From an uncultured Peptococcaceae bacterium (GTDB lineage: Bacteria > Bacillota > Peptococcia > Peptococcales > Peptococcaceae): a stretch of DNA of 12,951 bases. Made by a program: the position numbers and the translations under genes. Under the pieces are notes generated by a model. The model was given only the letters and a program-made list of their open reading frames with translations. It ran no database searches and had not been told where the DNA came from. Shown in pieces: positions 6,934 through 12,951 of the stretch. Each line of letters starts with the position of its first letter. Position 1 is the first letter of the stretch. The stretch is from the NCBI GenBank assembly GCA_937976375.1, contig CALJRU010000010.1, positions 1 to 12,951 of the forward strand, given 5' to 3'.

Positions 6934-7683
6934 ATGTGGCATATTACTCCGTTAGACGTTGGTACATTGATGGTTACACGATCCACACAAATTGCACGTC
7001 ATGGTGCAAAATTTGATGTAGGAAAAATTGTTGCTCAGCCATGTATTGTTTGGTTGTTGACCGATTTAGAAACGAAAAGACATATTTTAGTTGATGCAGG
7101 TCCATGTGAAGATACAGAGTGGGCCAGCATGCATCATAATAAGTTTTTGCGATCTTCTGAACAAACATTATCTTCAGTGTTGGGAAAACATGGACTACGT
7201 TGTGAAGATATTGATACAGTCATTTTAACACATCTTCATTGGGATCATGCTTATGGTGCTTTAGAGTTGCCAAATGCAAAGTTATACGTGCAGTCCAAAG
7301 AATTACGATATGCAGTTGCACCGTTGCCAAATGATCTTAAAGTCTATGAAAACAAATTGGGCGAAGACATACCGTATTTTTTGAAAATGTATCGTCAGTA
7401 TGTTTTCTTGGATGGCGATCTTACATTTGATGATGGACTAGAGATCATTACATTGCCAGGACATTCTCCAGGTTCCCAAGGTGTTGTTGTGGATACAGAA
7501 CAGGGCAAAGTGATTATTGCAGGTGATTTGATTTCCGTAAAAGAGGGCTGGGATCTTCGCTTGCCAAGTGGACTCTTTACAAGTGCAGAAGACTGCTATC
7601 GTTCATTTGAAAAAATGGAAAAATATCATGCTTTAGTAGTAGGCAGCCATGATTATGCTTCTTTTGATTTATTGAAAAAATAG
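6934..7683 (+). CDS. MBL-fold metallo-hydrolase 1 (AHL-lactonase-like)
   Basis: This 249-residue metallo-beta-lactamase-fold hydrolase has the full dinuclear zinc site: H100-L-H102-W-D104-H105, His177 in the GHSPGSQ loop, Asp198 in AGDLIS and His239 in GSHD. Its closest general likeness is the AiiB/AttM branch of N-acyl homoserine lactonases, but that branch contains many enzymes acting on other lactones and esters. There is no signal peptide, so it is cytoplasmic. Its ribosome site GAGGGGG overlaps the stop codon of the upstream permease, which implies translational coupling. Placed between two anion carriers in a GRE operon, a catabolic role (opening a lactone or hydrolysing an ester or thioester intermediate) is more likely than quorum quenching. 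This is inferred from context. Confidence 0.82.
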   Translation: MWHITPLDVGTLMVTRSTQIARHGAKFDVGKIVAQPCIVWLLTDLETKRHILVDAGPCEDTEWASMHHNKFLRSSEQTLSSVLGKHGLRCEDIDTVILTHLHWDHAYGALELPNAKLYVQSKELRYAVAPLPNDLKVYENKLGEDIPYFLKMYRQYVFLDGDLTFDDGLEIITLPGHSPGSQGVVVDTEQGKVIIAGDLISVKEGWDLRLPSGLFTSAEDCYRSFEKMEKYHALVVGSHDYASFDLLKK

Positions 7684-7705
7684 AAGAACGAAGGAGGAAA
7701 AAGCA

Positions 7706-9190
7706 ATGACTGATATTACCACAAATAAGACGACTGAAAAGTCTAGAATTTCCTTACTATATATTGTTCATATTTGTATTTCACTGTTCTTTATGTTTGG
7801 TTTTCAGTTCTTGCCATCTCTTTTTGGATTAAGCCATTTGGCAATGGCTGTTGTTGGTATTTTTGTCGGTATGTTGTATGCATGGATTGCCTTAGGCACT
7901 TACGTATGGCCTTGTTTGGCGGGACTAATTGCGCTCGAAGCGAGTGGCTATGATACGATGAATAATATTTTTGCAGTAAGTTTTGGCAATAATCTTATTC
8001 CTTTTTTAATTATGATTTTTGTTTATGTTATTTTCCTGGAAAAATCAGGTATGTGTATTCGTATCAGCAATTGGTTTCTTGGAAGAAAAATAGTTGTTGG
8101 TCATCCATGGATTCTGATTACATTTCTTTGCCTGTCTGCGTATGTTATGGCAATTTGCACCTATTGCTATCCCGCCGTTTTAATTCCATGGGCGATTTCT
8201 TATTCCATTTGCGAAGAAGCAGGATATAAAAAAGGAGATAAATTCCCGGGCTTATTGGTTTTAGCAATTTCCGTTGCTGCGTTTTGTGGTTATACGGCAC
8301 TACCTATTAAAGCGGTGGCAGCACTCTCACTTGGTTTGACAAGTACCACGACAAATGGTGTCTATACAGTAAGTTTTGCACAGTATTGTGCATTTATGAT
8401 TCCGATGACATTGATATCAATGTTCATATTCATCGCATTGATGCGTTTTGTATTCAAAGCTGATGTCAGCAAATTGGCAAATATTGATAATAAACGTTTT
8501 GCAGAAGCAAGTAAGGCTCCAATGTCTCGGGCAGAAAAAGCGGCGTTTATTTCAATGATTGCTTTTATCATCATGATGTGTATTCCTACCATTTTGCCAT
8601 CTGATTGGTTGATCACCCAAATGTTTTCTGGTTGGGGAATGAATGGGCCAATTTTTATTGTATTGGTTTGTTTGGGAATTTTTCTTATTGATGGTAAAGC
8701 TATTCTGGATTTTCCTACAATAGCAAATTCTGGTCACGTTGATTGGAACGTTATTATTATGACGGCATCCTGTTTTGGAATAGCAGCTGCTATTGAAAGC
8801 GATGATGTTGGTATTATGGATCACGTTTTTGCAGCGGTGATGCCTGTCTTAGATAACTTATCTCCAGCCATGTTCATTATTATTGCTTTTGTTTTGATGT
8901 CGGTGCTTACACAGTTTTTGCATAACTTAGTGTTGGCATCAGTGATGACACCAGTATTGGTGCAATTTGCATTGGTTGTTGGTGTTAATCCTATGATCTT
9001 AGCAATATTGCTAACCTATTCATTTAGTATTGCACTAGTGACGCCAGCTGGATCTGCAATGGCAGCTATGACACATTCTAATGATTGGGCTTCAAGCAGT
9101 CTATGTTACAAAGCATTACTTTTACATTTTGTGATTGCAATGGTTGTTATTTTAATTATTTTTGCGCCGATTGCAATTTTCTTAAACTAA
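7706..9190 (+). CDS. SLC13/DASS-type anion permease 2
   Basis: This 494-residue membrane protein has about 12 hydrophobic segments. Its N-terminus has about 16 polar residues before the first helix, and a polar cytoplasmic-type loop lies near 253-275 (the KADVSKLANIDNKRFAEAS region). It belongs to the same broad SLC13/ion-transporter superfamily as the first permease but is clearly different in sequence, so this is not a recent duplication. The C-terminal half has FLHNLVLASVMTPVL followed by TPAGSAMAAMTHSNDW, resembling the family's second substrate-binding hairpin. AAGGAGG lies 8 bp before the ATG, and the gap from the preceding gene is 22 bp. It is AT-rich (about 27% GC near the 3' end). 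Two carriers in one operon could mean uptake plus product export, or two related substrates. Confidence 0.75.
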   Translation: MTDITTNKTTEKSRISLLYIVHICISLFFMFGFQFLPSLFGLSHLAMAVVGIFVGMLYAWIALGTYVWPCLAGLIALEASGYDTMNNIFAVSFGNNLIPFLIMIFVYVIFLEKSGMCIRISNWFLGRKIVVGHPWILITFLCLSAYVMAICTYCYPAVLIPWAISYSICEEAGYKKGDKFPGLLVLAISVAAFCGYTALPIKAVAALSLGLTSTTTNGVYTVSFAQYCAFMIPMTLISMFIFIALMRFVFKADVSKLANIDNKRFAEASKAPMSRAEKAAFISMIAFIIMMCIPTILPSDWLITQMFSGWGMNGPIFIVLVCLGIFLIDGKAILDFPTIANSGHVDWNVIIMTASCFGIAAAIESDDVGIMDHVFAAVMPVLDNLSPAMFIIIAFVLMSVLTQFLHNLVLASVMTPVLVQFALVVGVNPMILAILLTYSFSIALVTPAGSAMAAMTHSNDWASSSLCYKALLLHFVIAMVVILIIFAPIAIFLN

Positions 9191-9217
9191 CATTTAGAAA
9201 AGGAGTTAATAGATACA

Positions 9218-10243
9218 ATGAAAGCAGCAGTTTATGAAGGAAATCATACGTTAAGCCTGAAGGAAGGCACGATTGAAAAACCTGTAAAAGGTCAGGTGCG
9301 TTTGGAAATTGCTTATTGCGGCATTTGCGGGTCGGACTTGCATGTGCTCTCTGGTTCGGAAGATGCGCGCATGCATATTCCTTCGGTCATTGGGCATGAG
9401 TGTTCCGCAATAGTGGCCGAAGTGGGCGAGGGCGTAACAGGGTATCAGGCTGGCGATCATGTGGTTGTGATGCCTGTGGACGCGTGCGGACAGTGTCAGG
9501 CGTGCAAGGAAGGATTGCAGCATGTGTGCCAGCATTTGAAGGTGCGCGGCATTGAAACCCCTGGGGCTTTTCAGTACAGCTGGACAGTGGATGCGGATGC
9601 TTTGTTCAAAATCCCGGACAGCCTCGATTTGAAGCATGCTGCGCTGGCAGAGCCGCTGGCCATTTGCTGCCACGTGGTCAAACGCGGTCAGGTTAAGAAA
9701 GGCGACTACGTCGTGGTCATTGGCGGTGGTCCGATCGGCTTGATGACGGCTTTGGTGGCGAAGGCCGAAGGCGCGCGTGTGGTGGTTTCTGAGGTCAACG
9801 AAAACCGTGTCAATAAGGCCAAGGCCTTTGGGTTGGACGTGGTCAATCCAATGAACACCGATGTGGTGGCTTACGTGCAGGCAGAAACCGATGGTGTGGG
9901 CGCCGATGTGGTCTTTGAAACCTCTGGTTCCCAGCCGGGCGTTGATACGATGGTGCTGCTGCCAAAGGTACATGGGCGTGTGGTGCTCGTAGCCATCTAT
10001 GGCCATCCAATGACGGTGGATTTGAAGCAGCTGTATTATTATGAAAAGGATCTCACCACGGCACGCATGCAGGATCCAGAGGACTTTGCCAAGGCGGTGA
10101 AGCTGTTGGATGAAAAAGCCTTTGATCCTGATCAGATCATCACCTCGGTGCTGCCATTGACGGAGATTCAGGAAGGGTTTGCGCGCTGCAGCGACCGTGC
10201 CGGTCATGAGGTGAAAGTGGTTATTGATTGTCACGTAGAATAA
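9218..10243 (+). CDS. Zinc-dependent alcohol dehydrogenase (threonine/sorbitol dehydrogenase-like)
   Basis: This 341-residue medium-chain dehydrogenase carries the catalytic zinc ligands Cys37 (CGICGSD), His60-Glu61 (GHE) and Glu145 (AEPLA). Its structural zinc site is Cys90-x2-Cys93-x2-Cys96-x7-Cys104. The Rossmann motif GGGPIG (169-174) is followed by Glu192 at the end of the second strand, which points to NAD rather than NADP. The likeness is to the threonine 3-dehydrogenase, butanediol and sorbitol dehydrogenase group, which oxidises secondary alcohols or reduces ketones. Within the cluster it could handle the carbonyl product of the GRE or regenerate NAD. It follows permease 2 by 27 bp with AGGAG 12 bp before the ATG. 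From about 9260 the GC content rises to about 52%, so it has different base composition from the genes upstream. Its exact substrate is unknown. Confidence 0.88.
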   Translation: MKAAVYEGNHTLSLKEGTIEKPVKGQVRLEIAYCGICGSDLHVLSGSEDARMHIPSVIGHECSAIVAEVGEGVTGYQAGDHVVVMPVDACGQCQACKEGLQHVCQHLKVRGIETPGAFQYSWTVDADALFKIPDSLDLKHAALAEPLAICCHVVKRGQVKKGDYVVVIGGGPIGLMTALVAKAEGARVVVSEVNENRVNKAKAFGLDVVNPMNTDVVAYVQAETDGVGADVVFETSGSQPGVDTMVLLPKVHGRVVLVAIYGHPMTVDLKQLYYYEKDLTTARMQDPEDFAKAVKLLDEKAFDPDQIITSVLPLTEIQEGFARCSDRAGHEVKVVIDCHVE

Positions 10244-10269
10244 ACCAGCAGTAACAAGGGGGGCTTGTC

Positions 10270-10431
10270 ATGAATGCGGCGTCGGCGGTGTATCACCTGG
10301 CGATGCATCGGCGCACCGCGCAGTGGCCTGGTTCTTATGCTGATTCTCGTGTGCGTCACTTTTTGTATCAAGTGCTGCTGCTTTCTGGTGCCAGTTTGTG
10401 CGGGCAGTCGGCAGCAAAACTGCTTATTTAA
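10270..10431 (+). CDS. Possible 53-residue small protein
   Basis: An open frame of 53 codons fills the gap between the alcohol dehydrogenase and cupin genes. It begins 6 bp after a GGGGGG ribosome site (10258-10263) and ends at TAA, with the cupin's GAGGAGG starting three bases further on. The predicted product starts MNAASAVYHLAMHRRTAQWP and has a mildly hydrophobic stretch FLYQVLLLSGASLC near its end. I recognise no family. The good ribosome site and tight spacing favour a real gene; the absence of a known family and an Arg/His-rich composition argue for caution. The ribosome site sits in the loop of a small hairpin, ACAAG (10254-10258) with CTTGT (10264-10268), which might tune translation. 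Confidence 0.35.
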   Translation: MNAASAVYHLAMHRRTAQWPGSYADSRVRHFLYQVLLLSGASLCGQSAAKLLI

Positions 10432-10449
10432 TGAGGAGGAGCCAGAACA

Positions 10450-10809
10450 ATGATTAGAAAACCATATGTGGAAGAAAAAACACAGGTACAGCAAGGCGAA
10501 GGCACCATTACGTTTCGCCATATTCTTACAAAAGACGAGCTGTATGGTCATGGGCGGATGTTTGCAGAAATTGTCATCCCGCCCGGTGCGTCCATTGGCA
10601 AGCATCGCCATGTGGATGAAACAGAGCCCTACTATATTTTGCAGGGCGAAGGCGTGTACCACGATTCGGACGGCAGCGAACACGTCGTTGTGCCTGGAGA
10701 TGTTTGTGTGCTGGAAGTTGGCGCAGAACACTGGATTGAGAACCGCGCCGATCAGCCGCTGCATTTCATTGCGCTGATTTATAATGCAGCAGGCGTTTTA
10801 AATCAATAA
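10450..10809 (+). CDS. Cupin domain protein
   Basis: This 119-residue single-domain cupin has both conserved motifs. Motif 1 has His52, His54, Glu59 and Gly66 in GKHRHVDETEPYYILQGEG, matching HxH-x4-E-x6-G. Motif 2 is PGDVCVLEVGAEHWIEN with His94 and Asn97. His52, His54, Glu59 and His94 form the expected metal site, so it probably binds a divalent metal. Members of this size act as isomerases, lyases, dioxygenases or small-molecule binding proteins, and nothing here distinguishes them. The start has GAGGAGG 12 bp upstream. It lies 18 bp after the small ORF and is followed by a 14-bp perfect hairpin. Inclusion in the catabolic cluster, with a role on a pathway intermediate or as a sugar-acid type isomerase, is inferred from position only. 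Confidence 0.85.
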   Translation: MIRKPYVEEKTQVQQGEGTITFRHILTKDELYGHGRMFAEIVIPPGASIGKHRHVDETEPYYILQGEGVYHDSDGSEHVVVPGDVCVLEVGAEHWIENRADQPLHFIALIYNAAGVLNQ

Positions 10810-10820
10810 CTGTTTGCAGC

Positions 10821-10853
10821 ACAGAGAAACCTGCGCTGTGCAGGTTTCTCTGT
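10821..10853 (+). terminator. Perfect 14-bp hairpin between cupin and second MBL gene
   Basis: ACAGAGAAACCTGC (10821-10834) pairs perfectly with 10840-10853 around the 5-base loop GCTGT. No T-run follows (ATCAATTG), so it is not a standard intrinsic terminator. It may be a weak or partial terminator, an RNA processing or stabilising element, or a barrier that lowers expression of the hydrolase that starts 30 bp later. Confidence 0.5.
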
Positions 10854-10882
10854 ATCAATTGAACGAAAGAGGATTAAATTTT

Positions 10883-11674
10883 ATGGAAACCATTCAAGTG
10901 AAAGTATTGGACTTGGGTTATATGACCTTCTACAAAAAGGAACTGGTGCGTACCAATGATGAGAAAGAGATGATTTATTCACCAGCATTGGCCATTCTCA
11001 TTAAGCACCCAACTGCCGGCTATATTCTTTACGATACGGGCAATGACGATGCCTGGCGCGACAGCTACACCGACCACATCAAGGAGGTGTACCCGATCAG
11101 TGAATGTCTGACCATCAAAGTGGCGCTGGCAAAAGAAGGCCTGACACCAGAGGACATCGATGTGCTCATTCTATCTCATTTGCATTTTGATCATGCTGGG
11201 GGCATGAAGTATTTTGCCAATACCAAAGCTGGCGCACATACATTGGTTGCTGGCGCTGAGTTGGAAGAGGTTCAACAGTTGCTCGCCGAACGTGACGACA
11301 AGACCAGCGGCGCTTACATCGGCAAACTTTTCCTGGATCTGCCAGGCGTGCATTACGAAGCCGTTGCCGATGGTGAAACCGAGTTGGCAGAGGGCGTCAC
11401 CCTGTTTGTGCAGCATTGCCACACGGCTGGGCTGATTGGGATGAAGGTGCAGCTGAAAGATCGCCTGGTCATCTTTACCGGGGACACGGTTTACACGCAG
11501 GAATCCTACGATGCGGAACTTCCTCCTGGCGGCAGCATCAACAAAACCGACAGTGAGTTTATCGACAACCTGCATATGCTCAAAGATATGCAAAAGCAAA
11601 GCCGGGCAGAGGTGTTCTTTGGCCACGACTATGACCAGGCGCGTGCTTGGCAGCGGCAAGGATGGCTGCAGTAA
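10883..11674 (+). CDS. MBL-fold metallo-hydrolase 2 (AHL-lactonase-like)
   Basis: This 263-residue metallo-beta-lactamase-fold hydrolase has H99-L-H101-F-D103-H104, a further His (178 or 180) in VQHCHTAGLIG, Asp201 in TGDTVY and His248 in FFGHD, which gives the complete metal ligand set. The usual HTPGH loop is altered to HCHTAGLIG. I chose the ATG at 10883 because AAAGAGGA ends 9 bp upstream. A longer frame from about 10814 would run through the 14-bp hairpin and is unlikely to be translated. It is GC-rich, unlike hydrolase 1, and the two align only in general plan, so they are independent acquisitions and not a tandem duplication. Its transcript ends at the terminator 11687-11725. Function is predicted as lactone, ester or thioester hydrolysis in the cytoplasm. 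The physiological substrate is unknown. Confidence 0.8.
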   Translation: METIQVKVLDLGYMTFYKKELVRTNDEKEMIYSPALAILIKHPTAGYILYDTGNDDAWRDSYTDHIKEVYPISECLTIKVALAKEGLTPEDIDVLILSHLHFDHAGGMKYFANTKAGAHTLVAGAELEEVQQLLAERDDKTSGAYIGKLFLDLPGVHYEAVADGETELAEGVTLFVQHCHTAGLIGMKVQLKDRLVIFTGDTVYTQESYDAELPPGGSINKTDSEFIDNLHMLKDMQKQSRAEVFFGHDYDQARAWQRQGWLQ

Positions 11675-11686
11675 GCGAGCGCTTTA

Positions 11687-11725
11687 ACAAAACAGCGATG
11701 CTCCGTAGAGACATCGCTGTTTTGT
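11687..11725 (+). terminator. Intrinsic terminator ending the catabolic cluster
   Basis: ACAAAACAGCGATG (11687-11700) pairs perfectly over 14 bp with 11712-11725 around an 11-base loop. The 3' arm ends in TTTT and is followed by a T-rich tail (GTATGTGTTTTGG). Because the 5' arm begins with an A-rich run, it could act in both directions. It isolates hemB from the upstream genes. Confidence 0.8.
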
Positions 11726-11739
11726 ATGTGTTTTGGATG

Positions 11740-11755
11740 GTCACAGGCATAAAAA
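11740..11755 (+). repeat. Right copy of the 16-bp direct repeat
   Basis: GTCACAGGCATAAAAA is identical to 1349-1364 and in the same orientation. It lies between the cluster terminator and the hemB promoter. A further TAT follows one base later in both copies. If these are the ends of an insertion, the segment between them (about 10.4 kb) is the inserted unit and hemB once followed the GNAT gene. Confidence 0.6.
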
Positions 11756-11796
11756 GTATTTACGATTTGACTATAACCATTGGCTGAAAAATGGCG

Positions 11797-11802
11797 TATA
11801 AT
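11797..11802 (+). promoter_or_regulatory. -10 element of the hemB promoter
   Basis: TATAAT is a perfect -10 hexamer 35 bp before the hemB start. The only good -35-like hexamer, TTGACT at 11767-11772, is 24 bp away, which is too far for a standard sigma-70 promoter. The correctly spaced hexamer at 11774-11779 is poor (3 of 6). The promoter may be weak or helped by an activator. Confidence 0.5.
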
Positions 11803-11836
11803 GAAACCAGTGTAAACATATGGAAGGGGATAAATC

Positions 11837-12814
11837 ATGTATCCAGAAACAAGAATGAGAAGATATAGACGCAACGAAAAGATTCGCCGCATGCTCAAGG
11901 CGTATCATCTTCATGCAGAGCAGCTGATCTATCCGATCTTTGTCGTTGCCGGTGAAGACAAGATCGAAGCAGTGGATTCCATGCCGGGCGTGTATCGCTT
12001 CAGCTTGGATCATCTGCTGGAAGAAGTGAAGCGCGCAGTGGATGCTGGCGTGCAGAACTTTATTCTTTTCGGCATCCCAGCTGAAAAGGACGAAGTCGGC
12101 AGCGGTGCTTACGCTGAAGACGGCATTGTGCAGGAAGCACTGCGCCTGATTCGCGCCAACTATCCAGATGTGGTGCTGATCGCCGACTGCTGCCTGTGCG
12201 AATACACCAGCCACGGTCATTGCGGGATCGTCAAAGATGGCCAGATTCTCAACGACCCAACGCTGACGCTCCTTGCAAAGACGGCTGTTTCCCAGGCTGC
12301 CGCTGGCGCCGACATCATCGCACCATCCGATATGATGGACGGCCGCATTGCTGCGCTGCGCGATGCCCTCGACGATGCTGGCTATGAAGACGTTGCCATC
12401 ATGAGCTATGCCGCTAAGTTTGCCTCTGCATTCTATGGCCCATTCCGTGATGCAGGCGGTTCTGCACCACAATTTGGTGACCGCAAGACTTATCAGATGG
12501 ACCCAGCCTGCAGCATTGAACAGGCTGTTCAGGAAACCGAGCTGGATGTTCAGGAAGGTGCCGATTACATCATTGTTAAGCCAGCCATGGCTTATCTTGA
12601 CATCATGCGCATGACCCATGAACAGTTCCTGCAGCCAGTGGTGGCTTATCAGGTCAGCGGCGAATACGCCATGATCAAGGCCGCTGCTCAGAACGACTGG
12701 ATCGATGAACGCCGCATTGTTGAAGAAGTCATGACAGGCTTCCTGCGTGCTGGCGCACAGATGATCATTACCTACTATGCCATCGATTTGGCAAATTGGC
12801 TGAAAGAAGACTGA
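11837..12814 (+). CDS. hemB: Delta-aminolevulinic acid dehydratase (porphobilinogen synthase)
   Basis: This complete 325-residue enzyme condenses two 5-aminolevulinate molecules to porphobilinogen, an early step of tetrapyrrole synthesis (haem, sirohaem, cobalamin). The zinc site is CLCEYTSHGHCG with Cys119, Cys121 and Cys129. An extra Cys118 replaces the common Val. The two Schiff-base lysines are Lys194 in SYAAKFASAFYGPFRDA and Lys248 in IVKPAMAYLD. The length is typical. GGAAGGGG precedes the ATG by a normal distance. It stands alone in this window with its own -10 element and no other hem or cob genes next to it. It has the GC-rich codon use of the flanks and probably represents the original chromosomal backbone. 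Its product could support the haem of the DUF4405 protein or corrinoid synthesis. Confidence 0.96.
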   Translation: MYPETRMRRYRRNEKIRRMLKAYHLHAEQLIYPIFVVAGEDKIEAVDSMPGVYRFSLDHLLEEVKRAVDAGVQNFILFGIPAEKDEVGSGAYAEDGIVQEALRLIRANYPDVVLIADCCLCEYTSHGHCGIVKDGQILNDPTLTLLAKTAVSQAAAGADIIAPSDMMDGRIAALRDALDDAGYEDVAIMSYAAKFASAFYGPFRDAGGSAPQFGDRKTYQMDPACSIEQAVQETELDVQEGADYIIVKPAMAYLDIMRMTHEQFLQPVVAYQVSGEYAMIKAAAQNDWIDERRIVEEVMTGFLRAGAQMIITYYAIDLANWLKED

Positions 12815-12847
12815 GCGTAAATAGTAAAACGCCGTCGGACGATGAAC

Positions 12848-12897
12848 TGATAAGCTCCCCATAGAGTAGATACTCGAAATAACAAAAATCGAGACTA
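12848..12897 (-). repeat. Right arm of the 50-bp perfect inverted repeat
   Basis: This is the exact reverse complement of 4-53, located 34 bp after the hemB stop codon. The outer side (12898 onwards) does not continue to match the left arm for the three bases that can be compared. The same internal symmetries occur: GAGTA/TACTC at 12864-12875 and CTCGA/TCGAG at 12873-12893. The two arms are about 12.8 kb apart. Confidence 0.95.
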
Positions 12898-12911
12898 TGG
12901 TGCGCATCCCG

Positions 12912-12950
12912 TCAATAGGACAGTGAAATATTATAAGATTTTCTCAGGCA
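12912..12950 (-). other. Possible 3' end of a gene entering from the right
   Basis: On the minus strand a frame is open from the window edge to a TGA (12912-12914), reading CLRKSYNISLSY. A gene end here, next to the repeat arm, would fit the tail of a transposase or other gene whose downstream end is the repeat. Only twelve codons are visible and I cannot assign a family. Confidence 0.15.
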
Positions 12951-12951
12951 G

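Noticed and set aside
6934..7683. Quorum-quenching lactonase role for the MBL protein
   Set aside because: The AHL-lactonase likeness covers many hydrolases, and the operon context points to catabolism. No quorum-sensing genes are seen.
9251..10234. 327-codon minus-strand frame opposite the alcohol dehydrogenase
   Set aside because: The opposite strand encodes a complete dehydrogenase with all zinc ligands; the antisense product is His-rich and has no recognisable domain.
10231..10764. 177-codon minus-strand frame across the small ORF and cupin
   Set aside because: It overlaps the clear cupin gene, its product is low in recognisable motifs, and it has no convincing ribosome site context.
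11767..11802. TTGACT with TATAAT as a full hemB promoter
   Set aside because: The spacer is 24 bp, well beyond the usual 16-19 bp. Only the -10 is reported.
11771..12907. 378-codon minus-strand frame opposite hemB
   Set aside because: It is antisense to an unmistakable hemB, resembles no family, and crosses the hemB promoter and the right repeat arm. It is a shadow caused by codon bias.

Overview
The window looks like chromosomal DNA from an anaerobic, fermentative Bacillota-type bacterium. The evidence is strong AGGAGG-type ribosome sites, compact operons with intrinsic terminators, an oxygen-sensitive glycyl radical enzyme (GRE) with its activase, and a DUF3870 gene. I cannot place the genus. 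No rRNA, tRNA, CRISPR array or complete insertion sequence was seen.

Layout. Positions 4-53 and 12848-12897 are the two arms of a perfect 50-bp inverted repeat that encloses almost the whole window. Inside the left arm is a GC-rich block with a DUF4405 cytochrome b-like membrane protein (148-807), overlapping a GNAT acetyltransferase (798-1361). Next comes an AT-rich stretch (about 1365-9250, mostly 30-40% GC by hand count, against 50-60% in the flanks). It carries a small DUF3870 gene, a GRE with a long terminator-containing leader, its activase, an SLC13-type anion permease, a metallo-beta-lactamase (MBL)-fold hydrolase and a second SLC13-type permease. The same reading direction continues into GC-rich DNA with a zinc alcohol dehydrogenase, a possible 53-residue small ORF, a cupin and a second MBL-fold hydrolase, which ends at a terminator at 11687-11725. 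hemB (11837-12814) then has its own promoter and lies just inside the right repeat arm. All genes called are on the plus strand.

How the genes may work together. Positions 2039-11674 read as one catabolic gene cluster: import of an organic anion by the two carriers, radical cleavage or dehydration by the GRE (kept active by the radical SAM activase), redox conversion by the NAD-type alcohol dehydrogenase, and hydrolysis of ester, lactone or thioester intermediates by the MBL proteins. The GRE most resembles isethionate sulfite-lyase (IslA) as I remember that sequence, and keeps the GCTE active-site loop and the glycyl loop. It lacks three of the four sulfonate-pocket residues I recall for Bilophila IslA, so it probably acts on a different substrate. 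The substrate is unknown.

A 16-bp direct repeat (1349-1364 and 11740-11755) brackets exactly the part between the GNAT gene and the hemB promoter. Together with the base-composition shift, this suggests the catabolic cluster was inserted between two formerly adjacent housekeeping-type loci.
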